Origin: Candidatus Binataceae bacterium | GTDB lineage: Bacteria > Desulfobacterota > Binatia > Binatales > Binataceae | Length of the DNA stretch: 49,966 nt | Direction: 5' to 3' | NCBI GenBank assembly: GCA_036495685.1 | Contig: DASXMJ010000066.1 | Coordinates: forward strand, 1 to 49,966 | Shown here: one piece after another, positions 40,994-49,111 of the stretch | How the letters are laid out: each line of letters starts with the position of its first letter | Numbering within the stretch: the first letter of the stretch is position 1 | The notes under the pieces: model-generated | Told to the model about the DNA's origin: nothing | The model's database searches: none | Seen by the model: the letters and a program-made list of their open reading frames with translations, nothing else | Position numbers and translations under genes: made by a program

Positions 40994-41613
40994 GGCGCGA
41001 TCTTCCCGCGAAGGCGCGAGGTTCTGAGCCGCTCGGCATCAACGATCGCCGCCAGCTCGTGAATGGATTGGTCGACATCATAGTTGATGATCAGGTAGTC
41101 GTAGACCGGGTATTCACTAGCCTCGCGGGTCGCGCGTTGGAGGCGGGGTTGGATGGTTTCCTCGGTCTCGGTGTGGCGCCCACGCAGCCGGCGCTCCAAA
41201 TCGGCGGGGCTCGGTGGCAGCAGGAAAATCGCCACCGCATCGTCCGCATAGCGCGCGCGGATTTGGCGCGCCCCTTCCACGTCGATGTCGAGCAAAATGT
41301 CACGTCCCTCGCGAACCGCATTGTCCAGAGGCGCGCGCGGCGTGCCGTAGGCCGCGTTGAAATGGCGGTCGTGTTCCGCTAGTTCCCCACTTTCAAGCTG
41401 GCGATTGAATTCTTCCTCGCTCACGAAATGATAATCGAAGCCGGGCTTTTCTCCCTCGCGCGGCCCCCGGGTGGTGAGTGAAACCGAAAATTCAAGACTG
41501 GCGATCGCCTTAAGTGCGCCGCGCCAAATCGTGGTTTTTCCCGCCCCCGAAGGAGCAGCGAGTATAAAGAGTATACCGCGTCGGGGCCGCGAAGTATGGC
41601 TTGCACGGGCCAC
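40981..41613 (-). CDS. gmk: Guanylate kinase
   Basis: 210-aa GMP kinase. P-loop ILAAPSGAGKTTIWR at ~18-32, GMP-binding SVSLTTRGPREGEKPGFDYHFVS, then LLDIDVEGARQIR, and the lid region with RLRGRHTETEETIQPRL. It converts GMP to GDP, feeding both GTP and, through spoT next door, ppGpp. The GTG start is 44 bp behind yicC; in that gap the minus strand has an AT-rich TATAGTATAAAA that could act as a -10 element. Its stop overlaps the spoT start. Assignment is certain. Confidence 0.95.
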   Translation of the reverse strand: MARASHTSRPRRGILFILAAPSGAGKTTIWRGALKAIASLEFSVSLTTRGPREGEKPGFDYHFVSEEEFNRQLESGELAEHDRHFNAAYGTPRAPLDNAVREGRDILLDIDVEGARQIRARYADDAVAIFLLPPSPADLERRLRGRHTETEETIQPRLQRATREASEYPVYDYLIINYDVDQSIHELAAIVDAERLRTSRLRGKIAPWQS

Positions 41614-41658
41614 TTTATGCGCGTCCGTTATAATCGGAAATAATGTTTTATACTATAT

Positions 41659-42534
41659 CTACTCGACGTTCTGCACCTGCTCGCGCATCTTCTCCGCCTC
41701 CGCCTTCACCGCCACCGTCAGATGCGAAAGCGCTGCGTTCTGCGACTTCGAGCCCATCGTGTTCACTTCGCGATTGATCTCCTGCAACAGAAACTCGATC
41801 GACTTTCCGACCGGCCCTTCCCGGCGCAGGAGCCCGTGGAGTCCGTCCAGATGGGTCTTGAGTCGGGTGATTTCCTCACTGATGTCTCCGTGTTGTGAAG
41901 CCGAGGATGCCTCCTCGTAGAGGCGTTTCTCGTTCACCGGAAGATTGGCGAGCAGCTCCCGCACCCGGGCCTGAAAGGTCTTCATGATTTCCGTCCGGGT
42001 CTGCTCGGAGAGTCGCTCGATTTTCGGAATCGCGGTCCTGATCTTCTTCACTCGCGCGGAGAAGTCCTTCTTGAGGCTGGTGCCTTCCCGCTGGCGTTCG
42101 ATGTCGAGGACCTTCAGCGCCCGCTGTATGGCCACCATTCCCAGCTGTGGCGCATCCGCTGCATCGCGCTCTTCTTCGACCACGTGAAAGATCTCGGGCC
42201 GGTTCAGGATCGCTTCGATTCCAGGGTTACCGTTCAAGTGCAGACGCTTGCCTAGCCGCCGCAATTGCTCGACGTATTGATTGGCCAGCTTCTCGTTGAC
42301 CTGCAGCCGCGCAGCGGGCGCACGCACGGACACGGCTTTCACGAACAACTCGACGCGTCCGCGCGCGACTCGGTTTTGAATAAGCTTGCGAATGTCCGCC
42401 TCGTACTCACCCCACGAGCGCGGCAGGTTGAGCTTCAATTCGAAGAACCGCTGATTGAGCGCGCGAATTTCCGCGGTCACCTGAATTCCGTCGCGCTCGA
42501 CCAGCGCCCGGCCGAATCCGGTCATACTGCGCAT
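41659..42534 (-). CDS. yicC: YicC-family endoribonuclease
   Basis: 291-aa YicC/YloC protein, starting MRSMTGFGRALVERDGIQVT. The family's conserved segments are present: IRALNQRFFELKLNLPR near the N terminus and, at the C terminus, HLDGLHGLLRREGPVGKSIEFLLQEINREVNTMGSKSQNA. YicC proteins are endoribonucleases implicated in small-RNA decay and stationary-phase fitness. The ATG overlaps the stop of the upstream glycosyltransferase gene as TAATG, with GAGGAAGGA about 11 bases upstream. The order yicC-gmk is conserved widely. Confidence 0.94.
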   Translation of the reverse strand: MRSMTGFGRALVERDGIQVTAEIRALNQRFFELKLNLPRSWGEYEADIRKLIQNRVARGRVELFVKAVSVRAPAARLQVNEKLANQYVEQLRRLGKRLHLNGNPGIEAILNRPEIFHVVEEERDAADAPQLGMVAIQRALKVLDIERQREGTSLKKDFSARVKKIRTAIPKIERLSEQTRTEIMKTFQARVRELLANLPVNEKRLYEEASSASQHGDISEEITRLKTHLDGLHGLLRREGPVGKSIEFLLQEINREVNTMGSKSQNAALSHLTVAVKAEAEKMREQVQNVE

Positions 42535-43691
42535 TAGGTTCGATCCTTCCTCGCCCCCAAACATGCCCGATAAAGGGCCATTGTACGCCGCGCCATTGCG
42601 CCCATCGCAAACTGAGCGACGGCCCGTTTTCTGGCCGCCTCGCCCAGCGCTTTTCGCTCACCGGCGCAGGAAGCCAGCCGCGCGATCGCGTCGCGCAGTG
42701 CCCGGGCATCCGCAGGTGCGACCAGCACCCCAGTCTCGCCGTCGTGCACCACTTCTGCGATTCCCCCGGCATTGCTGGCAACCGTGGCCACCCCACTTGC
42801 CGCCGCTTCCAGCGCCGCGACCCCCAAACCTTCCCAGAGCGACGGAAACACAAAGATATCCAGTGCCCATAGCAGATCGCGAGAGGTTTCGATTCTCCCC
42901 AGGAACCGGGTACGCGTCGAGATTCCCAGCACCTCGGCTCGTCGCTCCAGCTCCGAGCGCAACGAACCCTCGCCGGCTATGAAACACAACACCGCACCCA
43001 TAGCTGGCGCGATCGCTTCCAGCAAATGTCGATGCCCTTTGCGCTCTTCCAGGGCCCCGATGGTCCCCACCGCAATGGTCTCCGCCGCAAGTCCCAGCGC
43101 CTGGCGTGCCGCAATCCGCTCTTCGTTCGATGGCGGGCGAAAATATTCGCAGTCCACGCCGCTCGGGATGACCGTGATGCGCTCGCGGGGAACACCCGCG
43201 GAAGTCAGCGCAGTCGCGACGGCGTCGGAAATCGCGGCCACACCATCGACCGCGCGCGAGTACAGAAACGGCGCAAACAGCCGGTTGGGCCGGTAGTCCA
43301 TCCTGCGCGTCGCGATCAGGGCGCGTGCGAGACCGCGGGCAAAGGGCGCCATCGCATGGGCGCGCGCGGTATGAAAGTGCACGACGTCGTAGCCCTCCCG
43401 GGCCAGGATGCTTCTGAGCCGCATCCCTCCGGCGAGGTCCACCGAGTTGCGCAATCGCAGACGGTGGCAGCGAATGCCTTCGGAGGCGGCGCGTTCGAAA
43501 AGTTTTCCCGCCGGATCGCAGATCAGCTCGGCGCGATGCCCCATCCGCAGCAGCTCACGGGTGAGCCCGAGCACTTGCGATTGCCCGCCGGCGAACTCGC
43601 GCTCAGGATCGACGCCCGCAACGCGCAGCGGCATCGCGGTCGAATCGATCGCGAGACGCTCGCGGTCGTTATATGCCTTGGCGTCAGGCAT
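42534..43691 (-). CDS. GT4-family glycosyltransferase
   Basis: 385-aa GT-B glycosyltransferase, group 1. The N-terminal domain contains VDPEREFAGGQSQVLGLTRELLRMGH and YDVVHFHTARAHAMAPFARGL; the C-terminal donor domain has VPRERITVIPSGVDCEYFRPP, GTIGALEERKGHRHLLEAI, FLGRIETSRDLL and the EX7E motif in FVFPSLWEGLGVAALEAAASGVATVAS. It probably adds a hexose or heptose to the LPS core. I set the start 10 bp after the GT2 stop; an ATG at 43634 (MPLRVAGVDPE) fits the family N terminus better and remains possible. The frame open further upstream overlaps GT2. Stop overlaps yicC. Confidence 0.87.
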   Translation of the reverse strand: MPDAKAYNDRERLAIDSTAMPLRVAGVDPEREFAGGQSQVLGLTRELLRMGHRAELICDPAGKLFERAASEGIRCHRLRLRNSVDLAGGMRLRSILAREGYDVVHFHTARAHAMAPFARGLARALIATRRMDYRPNRLFAPFLYSRAVDGVAAISDAVATALTSAGVPRERITVIPSGVDCEYFRPPSNEERIAARQALGLAAETIAVGTIGALEERKGHRHLLEAIAPAMGAVLCFIAGEGSLRSELERRAEVLGISTRTRFLGRIETSRDLLWALDIFVFPSLWEGLGVAALEAAASGVATVASNAGGIAEVVHDGETGVLVAPADARALRDAIARLASCAGERKALGEAARKRAVAQFAMGAMARRTMALYRACLGARKDRT

Positions 43692-43701
43692 CAGCGGGTC
43701 G

Positions 43702-44391
43702 TCAATCCCAGAACCGGTAGTACAAAATTGCAAAGGTGGCTGTGATCGCGTCGCGCCAGCCGATTTTCTTGCCTTCTTCATAGGATCGGCCGGAGTAGGA
43801 AATTCCCACTTCGAAGATCCGCCATTTAGCGCGTGCGGCCTTGGCAGTAATTTCCGGTTCGATGGTGAATCGGTCGGCGGAAAGCTTGAGCTGCATGAGT
43901 TTGTCGCGCGCGAACCCCTTCATCCCGGTCTCCATGTCGCTCAGATTCAAATCGCTAATCGCATTCGAGAGCAGCGTGATAAACCGGTTGCCGACGTAAT
44001 GCCAGAAAAACAGCACCCGATGGGGTCCACCCAAAAAGCGCGAGCCGTAAACCATGTCGGCGCGGCCGTCGAGAAGGGGCCGAATCATTTCGTGATAGTC
44101 GCGCGGATCGTACTCGAGGTCGGCGTCCTGCACGAAGACGTAGGGATTTCTGGCAGCGGCAAAGCCCAGCCGCAGCGCGGCGCCCTTGCCTTTGTTCCGC
44201 GCATGAAAGAATACGCGCACTCGCGGATCCTCCAGGCGCTGGAGAAATTCCCGGCTGCCGTCCGTCGAGCCATCATCCACCGCGATGATTTCCACATCGA
44301 AACCGCAGTTGAACACGCGATCGATCACCGTGCCGATGGTGTGGACCTCGTTGTAGACGGGAATCACTACAGAGATCTTCGCGGTCTCCAT
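43702..44391 (-). CDS. GT2-family glycosyltransferase (dolichol-phosphate mannosyltransferase-like)
   Basis: 229-aa GT-A glycosyltransferase. Landmarks are ISVVIPVYNEVHTI, IIAVDDGSTDGSREFL, RNKGKGAALRLGFAAA, the DXD-like VFVQDADLEYDPRDY and, further on, DMETGMKGFARDKLMQL and EITAKAARAKWRIFEVGISY. It resembles DPM1/Arn C-type enzymes that load sugars on polyprenyl phosphate, but has no C-terminal membrane helices. If so, it could supply the lipid-linked sugar used by a GT-C enzyme such as the GT87 protein at 32724; this link is only an inference. Its ATG lies inside the end of the kinase gene (25-bp overlap). Confidence 0.88.
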   Translation of the reverse strand: METAKISVVIPVYNEVHTIGTVIDRVFNCGFDVEIIAVDDGSTDGSREFLQRLEDPRVRVFFHARNKGKGAALRLGFAAARNPYVFVQDADLEYDPRDYHEMIRPLLDGRADMVYGSRFLGGPHRVLFFWHYVGNRFITLLSNAISDLNLSDMETGMKGFARDKLMQLKLSADRFTIEPEITAKAARAKWRIFEVGISYSGRSYEEGKKIGWRDAITATFAILYYRFWD

Positions 44392-45251
44392 GGGACCTTC
44401 TCTGCGTCAGCGCGCGCAACCATACGATCCGCAGGTGGTGCGGTCTTACGCAAGTCTTTCGCGAGTCGCTGCTGAATCATTCGCCCCAGGCGGCGCACCT
44501 CGGAGCGCCGCCGCCCGGTACTGTGGTAAACCTCCGCGTAGGCGCACCACACGCGCATCCGATCTGTGCGGGTAAGCCCGGGCAAAGAAGAGTGCCCAAG
44601 TTGGACCAGATTTCTGAGCCGTGGCCGCGTGAAACGGGAGAGCCAGGTTCGGCGGGTTCGCTCGTGATCCAGGAGGATAAACCGGTCGGGTTCGTCACGG
44701 CTCGAAAGAATATTGAAGGGCGTTAGATCCCCGTGGAGGTAGCCGCGAAGGTGCAGGCGGGCGATCTCCGCGCCCAGGGCATGCAGGAGCGAACGTTTGC
44801 GCTTGAGGTCGCGCCCTGCTTCGCGCAGAAAACGCGGCATCAGAATACCGCGCGCGCGCGCGGTCACGATGATTTCGCGACCGCCACGCAGCTCCGAGCC
44901 CCATAACATAGGCGCTGGAGCTCGAAACCCGTCGCGCTGCAAAGCCGCGGCAATCGCGACTACGTGCTCAGCCGCTCCGCCGCGGACCCATCGGCTGAGC
45001 CGTTTCAGACCGTGCCGGGGACGAATTATCTTGACGAAGAGATCCTGGTTGCCAAGTTCTACCAGCGAGGTGTCGGCGTGCAGCGAGTGCCGCACCCGCT
45101 TCCCTGCGGTGCCGGCCGTGGTGTCGAGGGCGAGCCTGATTAGTGATTGGCGTAATTGGGGTGCAACAGTTCCCGCGAGCGTGAGTATCCAGCCGTTTTG
45201 CTGCGCGGTTGTTAGAGGGTCCGCTATTTGTGAACCATGGGGCACGGCCAT
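44367..45251 (-). CDS. Lipopolysaccharide core kinase (WaaP/RIO-like)
   Basis: 294-aa protein-kinase-fold enzyme. The N-lobe shows QDLFVKIIRPRHGLKRL with the ATP-binding Lys; the catalytic loop is GYLHGDLTPFNILSS (HGDLxxxN) and the metal motif FILLDHERTRRTW. The pattern fits LPS kinases of the WaaP/Kdo kinase type acting on core heptose or Kdo, consistent with the upstream heptosyltransferase. C-terminal ~30 residues are basic and disordered-looking. An internal cluster of Arg may contact the LPS phosphates. The gene overlaps GT2 by 25 bp and follows the heptosyltransferase by 50 bp. Confidence 0.82.
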   Translation of the reverse strand: MAVPHGSQIADPLTTAQQNGWILTLAGTVAPQLRQSLIRLALDTTAGTAGKRVRHSLHADTSLVELGNQDLFVKIIRPRHGLKRLSRWVRGGAAEHVVAIAAALQRDGFRAPAPMLWGSELRGGREIIVTARARGILMPRFLREAGRDLKRKRSLLHALGAEIARLHLRGYLHGDLTPFNILSSRDEPDRFILLDHERTRRTWLSRFTRPRLRNLVQLGHSSLPGLTRTDRMRVWCAYAEVYHSTGRRRSEVRRLGRMIQQRLAKDLRKTAPPADRMVARADAEKVPWRPRRSL

Positions 45252-45301
45252 CTAGTGGCACCGGGTTCCTAGCTGCGTCCTTTCCAAGTGAGCGCCACCC
45301 T

Positions 45302-46408
45302 TCATAGCGAGCCACCTAAGCGGTCTGGTGCCAACACACCTAGGGTCCTAATGCCGGCGGGGTAGGCGCTGATCGCGCGGCGGATTGTCGCCGCAACCCT
45401 TTCAGGTTCGATGCGTCGCATGCACTCGCGGCCGATCGGACAGTCGCGCAGGTAACACGGATGACAGCGGATGTCACTTGAGATCGCGAAATCTGCACAA
45501 CCCCAGGGCGCGGAACGTTCCGCCGCGGTCGAGCCCCACAGCGAAACTACCGGACATCCGACCGCGGCTGCGATGTGCATCGGTCCTGAATCAGGGCCAA
45601 ACGCGGCCGCGCATTGCGGAAATATCGCGATCAGGTCGCGCAGCGTGGTTTGCCCGGCGAGGTTTAGCGCGGGCCGCTCACCCAGCAAGCGCATCACCTC
45701 GGCGGCGATTCCGGTCTCGGCGCGGCCGCCGAGCAGCACCGGGAACAGCGCTGCCGTTCCGCTGGCCGGGCGTGCGAGCGAAAGAACCACTTGTGCTACG
45801 GACTCCGGAAAATAAAGGCGGCTCGGCCACGACGACCCCAGGATGACTCCCAGGATGGGCCTGGGAGTGGCGCGCAGCAGACCTCGCGCACGTTCCTGTT
45901 CTTGCGCTGATGCGCGCAGCCCGAATTCGATCGGCGCCGCCGGCAGCCCGAGCGAATCGGCGAACGCCTGGTATTGCAGCAGCTTCAAGCGCATGTTCGG
46001 TTGCGGCGCGATGTGGCGGGTGGAAAACAGATGGTTCAACTCCTTGGTATTCGCCGCAGCGAAGCCTATGCGCTCGCGGGCGCCAGACGCGAATGACGTG
46101 ACGCCGCTCTTCAGATGTCGCTGCAGATCGAGCACCAGGTCGAATTGGCGTGCGCGCACCGCACGCAGGAAGGGCGCGAAGGACCACGGCGCCAGCCTGC
46201 GATCGTACACGATCACCTCGTCGAGCCACGGATGGCGCTCAACCATCGGACTCGCCTTGGGCTCGACCGCCCACGCGATATGCGCGTCGGGCCATCCCAG
46301 GCGGATTCTGCCGAGCAGCGGGAGCGCCCGCACCACATCGCCGATCGCGCCCAGCAGAACGATCAGAACGCGGCGTGGCGGGTTGGCGGTCTCCTCAGCG
46401 ATGCCCAT
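45302..46408 (-). CDS. GT9-family heptosyltransferase (WaaC/WaaF-like)
   Basis: 368-aa GT-B enzyme adding ADP-heptose to the LPS inner core. N-terminal VLIVLLGAIGDVVRALPLLGRIR is the acceptor-side motif; LVLDLQRHLKSGV follows. The donor domain has LGVILGSSWPSRLYFPES, NLAGQTTLRDLIAIF and the diagnostic GPDSGPMHIAAAVGCPVVSLWGSTAAERSAPWG, then a Cys-rich stretch CHPCYLRDCPIGRECM, seen in many heptosyltransferases. It follows nuoD by 81 bp and starts the LPS-core part of the leftward string. Whether it is transferase I or II is unclear. Confidence 0.9.
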   Translation of the reverse strand: MGIAEETANPPRRVLIVLLGAIGDVVRALPLLGRIRLGWPDAHIAWAVEPKASPMVERHPWLDEVIVYDRRLAPWSFAPFLRAVRARQFDLVLDLQRHLKSGVTSFASGARERIGFAAANTKELNHLFSTRHIAPQPNMRLKLLQYQAFADSLGLPAAPIEFGLRASAQEQERARGLLRATPRPILGVILGSSWPSRLYFPESVAQVVLSLARPASGTAALFPVLLGGRAETGIAAEVMRLLGERPALNLAGQTTLRDLIAIFPQCAAAFGPDSGPMHIAAAVGCPVVSLWGSTAAERSAPWGCADFAISSDIRCHPCYLRDCPIGRECMRRIEPERVAATIRRAISAYPAGIRTLGVLAPDRLGGSL

Positions 46409-46489
46409 CGGCTTCGTTCACACGATGATAACTGCACCGGAGCGCTCCGGAAAGGTTGGTCCGGTGCGCCGAAACCGGGAAGAGGCTAA

Positions 46490-47704
46490 TCAGCGATCGC
46501 ACTCACCGCCGATCATGTTGATCATGCCGAAGGTGGTGACGATGTCGGGAATCATCCGCCCGATGAGCATTTTGTTGAGCGCCGCCATACCGAAGAAGCA
46601 CGGTGGGCGCACCCGCACGCGATAGGGACGGCCGCTGCCGTCGCTGACCACGTAGAAGCCCAATTCCCCGTTCGCGCCTTCGACGGCGCAGTAGACGTCA
46701 CCGGGGGGTACCTTGACGCCTTCCATGATCAGCTTGAAATGGTTCATCAGGCCCTCGATGGAGTTGTAGACCTGATGTTTGGGGGGCAGCACGATGCGGG
46801 GATCGGTTATTGAGATCGGTCCCTGGGGAAGAGCCGCCATGGCCTGCTCGATGATGCGCTTGGACTGGTACATTTCGTGAAAGCGCATGTTGAAGCGGTC
46901 GTAGTTGTCACCTTTCTCTCCAGTCGGAACCTCGAAATCGAAGCGATCGTAAACCAGGTAGGGATACGCCTTGCGCACGTCGTAAGAGACCCCGGTCGCG
47001 CGCAGCAACGGTCCGGTGAGTCCGTACGAGATTGCATCTTCGTGCGACATGATGCCGATCCCGCTCATCCGATCGATGAAGACGCGATTGCGCGACAGCA
47101 GCTTGTCGCAGTCGCTCAACACCGAATCCAGCATTTCGAATGCGTGCGCGATCCGCTCGTTGAAATCCGCGGGAAGGTCGTGGCTCACTCCGCCGAGCCG
47201 GCACCAGGTTACAGTCAGGCGCGCTCCCGTCACCGCCTCCACCAGGTCGTACAACAACTCACGCGCCTCGAGCATGTAAAAGGCCACCGTGGTCGCGCCC
47301 ACTTCGCTGGAGGCCATGCCGAGGCAGGTCAGATGATCGGTGATGCGCGAAACCTCACTCATGATCGTGCGTACGAATTGGCATCGCTCGGGGAGCTCGA
47401 TGTTCAGCAGCTTCTCCACCGCGAGCGCGAACCCGACGTTGTTGATACACGGCGACGCGTAGTTCAGCCGGTCGGTGTACGGGAAGCATTGTGTCCAGGT
47501 ACCCTGCTCACACATTTTCTCGAACGCGCGATGCAGGTAGCCGACTTCCACATCGCAGTCCACGATGCGTTCGCCGTCGAGCTTCAGGTTGAATTTGATG
47601 GTGCCGTGCGAGGCCGGATGGGACGGTCCCATCTGCATCTCCATGATCTCCTCGATCGGATCCGACGCTTCGATCTTCTGCTGCCAGCGCGCGGGAAGTG
47701 CCAT
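46490..47704 (-). CDS. nuoD: NADH-quinone oxidoreductase subunit D
   Basis: 404-aa 49-kDa-type subunit of respiratory complex I, part of the quinone site. MEMQMGPSHPASHGTIKFNL is the family opening; the quinone-site Tyr/His region, VGYLHRAFEKMCE, GGVSHDLP, DAISYGLTGPLLRATGVSYDVRK and SIEGLMNHFKLIMEG are all conserved; the ending LIGRMIPDIVTTFGMINMIGGECDR is the canonical C terminus (D-x-V-x-G-E-x-D-R). It follows nuoC by 21 bp. No nuoE, F or G follows; the next gene is the heptosyltransferase. Confidence 0.96.
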   Translation of the reverse strand: MALPARWQQKIEASDPIEEIMEMQMGPSHPASHGTIKFNLKLDGERIVDCDVEVGYLHRAFEKMCEQGTWTQCFPYTDRLNYASPCINNVGFALAVEKLLNIELPERCQFVRTIMSEVSRITDHLTCLGMASSEVGATTVAFYMLEARELLYDLVEAVTGARLTVTWCRLGGVSHDLPADFNERIAHAFEMLDSVLSDCDKLLSRNRVFIDRMSGIGIMSHEDAISYGLTGPLLRATGVSYDVRKAYPYLVYDRFDFEVPTGEKGDNYDRFNMRFHEMYQSKRIIEQAMAALPQGPISITDPRIVLPPKHQVYNSIEGLMNHFKLIMEGVKVPPGDVYCAVEGANGELGFYVVSDGSGRPYRVRVRPPCFFGMAALNKMLIGRMIPDIVTTFGMINMIGGECDR

Positions 47705-47725
47705 ACGACTTGGTACCTGGAGTGG

Positions 47726-48226
47726 TCAGCGCGAGGGCGGCAACGGTGCCACCACGGAATCGGTTTCGGGAACGATCGGCTGGCGCCGTTGATAGGGATA
47801 GTCCTTGCGCAGCGGGTGACCCTCGAATGAATCGTACAGCAGAATGCGGCGCAAATCTCCATGACCGCGAAACTCAATCCCGAACATGTCGTAGCATTCG
47901 CGCTCCAGCCAATCCGCCGCCTTCCAGATCTCGATCACGCTGTCCACCCACGGATCCGCCATATCGACTTGCACCTTCACGCACAGACGATGGCGCAACT
48001 TTAGTGAGTTCAAGTGGTAGACCGCATCGAAGCGGGGCGTGCGCTCCAGCCAGTCGACCGCGGTCAGATCGGTCAGCATGTCGAAGGCGAAATCCGGCTC
48101 ATCGCGCAGATTTTTGAGAAGCTCAGCCGCGCGATCGCGCGAAACCACGACCCAGTCCGCGCCATGAGCCTCCTGGGCCTGCAGAATTTCGACGCCGAAA
48201 CGTTCCTTCAGTTTTTCAAGCAACAT
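47726..48226 (-). CDS. nuoC: NADH-quinone oxidoreductase subunit C
   Basis: 166-aa 30-kDa-type subunit of complex I, in the hydrophilic arm next to NuoD. Key features are DMLTDLTAVDWLER, FDAVYHLNSLKLRHRLCVKVQV and the signature AADWLERECYDMFGIEFRGHGDLRRIL followed by GHPLRKDYPYQRRQP. It is a separate gene, not fused to nuoD as in E. coli. The gap to nuoA upstream is 111 bp and holds no nuoB. Confidence 0.95.
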   Translation of the reverse strand: MLLEKLKERFGVEILQAQEAHGADWVVVSRDRAAELLKNLRDEPDFAFDMLTDLTAVDWLERTPRFDAVYHLNSLKLRHRLCVKVQVDMADPWVDSVIEIWKAADWLERECYDMFGIEFRGHGDLRRILLYDSFEGHPLRKDYPYQRRQPIVPETDSVVAPLPPSR

Positions 48227-48337
48227 TGCGCTTCTTCCAGGCAGTCCGATCGACCGCTCCGTTCGACGGCGACGTTAGGCTCCGAGCACGATTCTCCGAA
48301 GCGACACCGGGGCGACGCGGACGGCGCGGATGCTCAG

Positions 48338-48691
48338 TTAGTTCCAGTCGAGAGCCCCGCGCTGCCAGGCGTAGATGAGACCGACGGTGAGGATAGCGAT
48401 AAAGACCAAGGCTTCAACGAATCCAAACATACCGAGCTTTCGCAGCTCCACCGCCCACGGATACAGGAACACCACTTCCACATCGAACACCAAGAACAGC
48501 AATGCCGTCAGGTAGAAATGAACCGTGAAACGCCCCCACGCCGAGCCGCTCGGCGGGTTTCCGCATTCGAAAGGTTCGCCCTTGACCTTGCTCGGGCGTT
48601 TGGGACCCACGATCCGATTGATAGTAACCATGACTCCGGCGATAACGCCGGCGACAACGAAAGTCACCACGATCGGAAGCCAAGTCTCCAC
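48338..48691 (-). CDS. nuoA: NADH-quinone oxidoreductase subunit A
   Basis: 117-aa membrane subunit of complex I with three TM helices (PIVVTFVVAGVIAGVMVTI; FYLTALLFLVFDVEVVFLYPW; GFVEALVFIAILTVGLIYAW). The conserved loop FECGNPPSGSAWGRFTVHFY, with the Cys of the quinone-gating loop, is intact. It is the first gene of the nuoA-nuoC-nuoD group. Normally nuoB would be next; here it is missing. Confidence 0.95.
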   Translation of the reverse strand: METWLPIVVTFVVAGVIAGVMVTINRIVGPKRPSKVKGEPFECGNPPSGSAWGRFTVHFYLTALLFLVFDVEVVFLYPWAVELRKLGMFGFVEALVFIAILTVGLIYAWQRGALDWN

Positions 48692-49111
48692 TGCACCGAA
48701 CCCTTCAAACGGCTTGGCTCATATCACTATCGGAAGCGCGCCGCATTTTCCAATCAATCGTTTTGGAACGACCCGGCGAGGCCTCGCCACCCGACGAACC
48801 GCGACGACTGGTTGCGCGGGCAAGCCTCACGTACCGATCGTTTAATGGTTGGGAGGCAGCGCCAATCACATTAGCGACAGTCATCAGGGCTGCAATGAGC
48901 CGCTAATAATGTCTGAATCTGCCATACACCTCGGCAGCGTGAACCAGGTATCATTTTTCCCTTTAAACAAAGGACTTTATGGTGCTGCATTTTGCTTATC
49001 ATTAGAGTTATTGACTTATGTCCGCAAGGTTACTAATTGCCGATCGGGGGATAGTGCAGGAAGGTCAACTCAAGACGGACCCGGCGCGGACACCGGGGGA
49101 AGGGGCTAACT
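48692..49111. promoter_or_regulatory. Divergent intergenic region, nuoA / second DUF1329 gene
   Basis: A 420-bp stretch without a convincing gene. Its part from ~48920 to 49050 is notably AT-rich for this genome and includes TTGACT at 49012-49017 with a possible -10 some 17 bases on, a plausible promoter for the DUF1329 gene. The GAAGGGG before 49112 can serve as Shine-Dalgarno. The 18-bp dyad found before the first DUF1329 gene is not present. Confidence 0.4.

Noticed and set aside
37309..48915. A 13-mer CTAATAATGTCTG occurs at 37309-37321 and 48903-48915, suggesting mobile-element ends.
   Set aside because: A 13-bp match is expected several times by chance in 50 kb, and there is no inverted repeat, target duplication or transposase.
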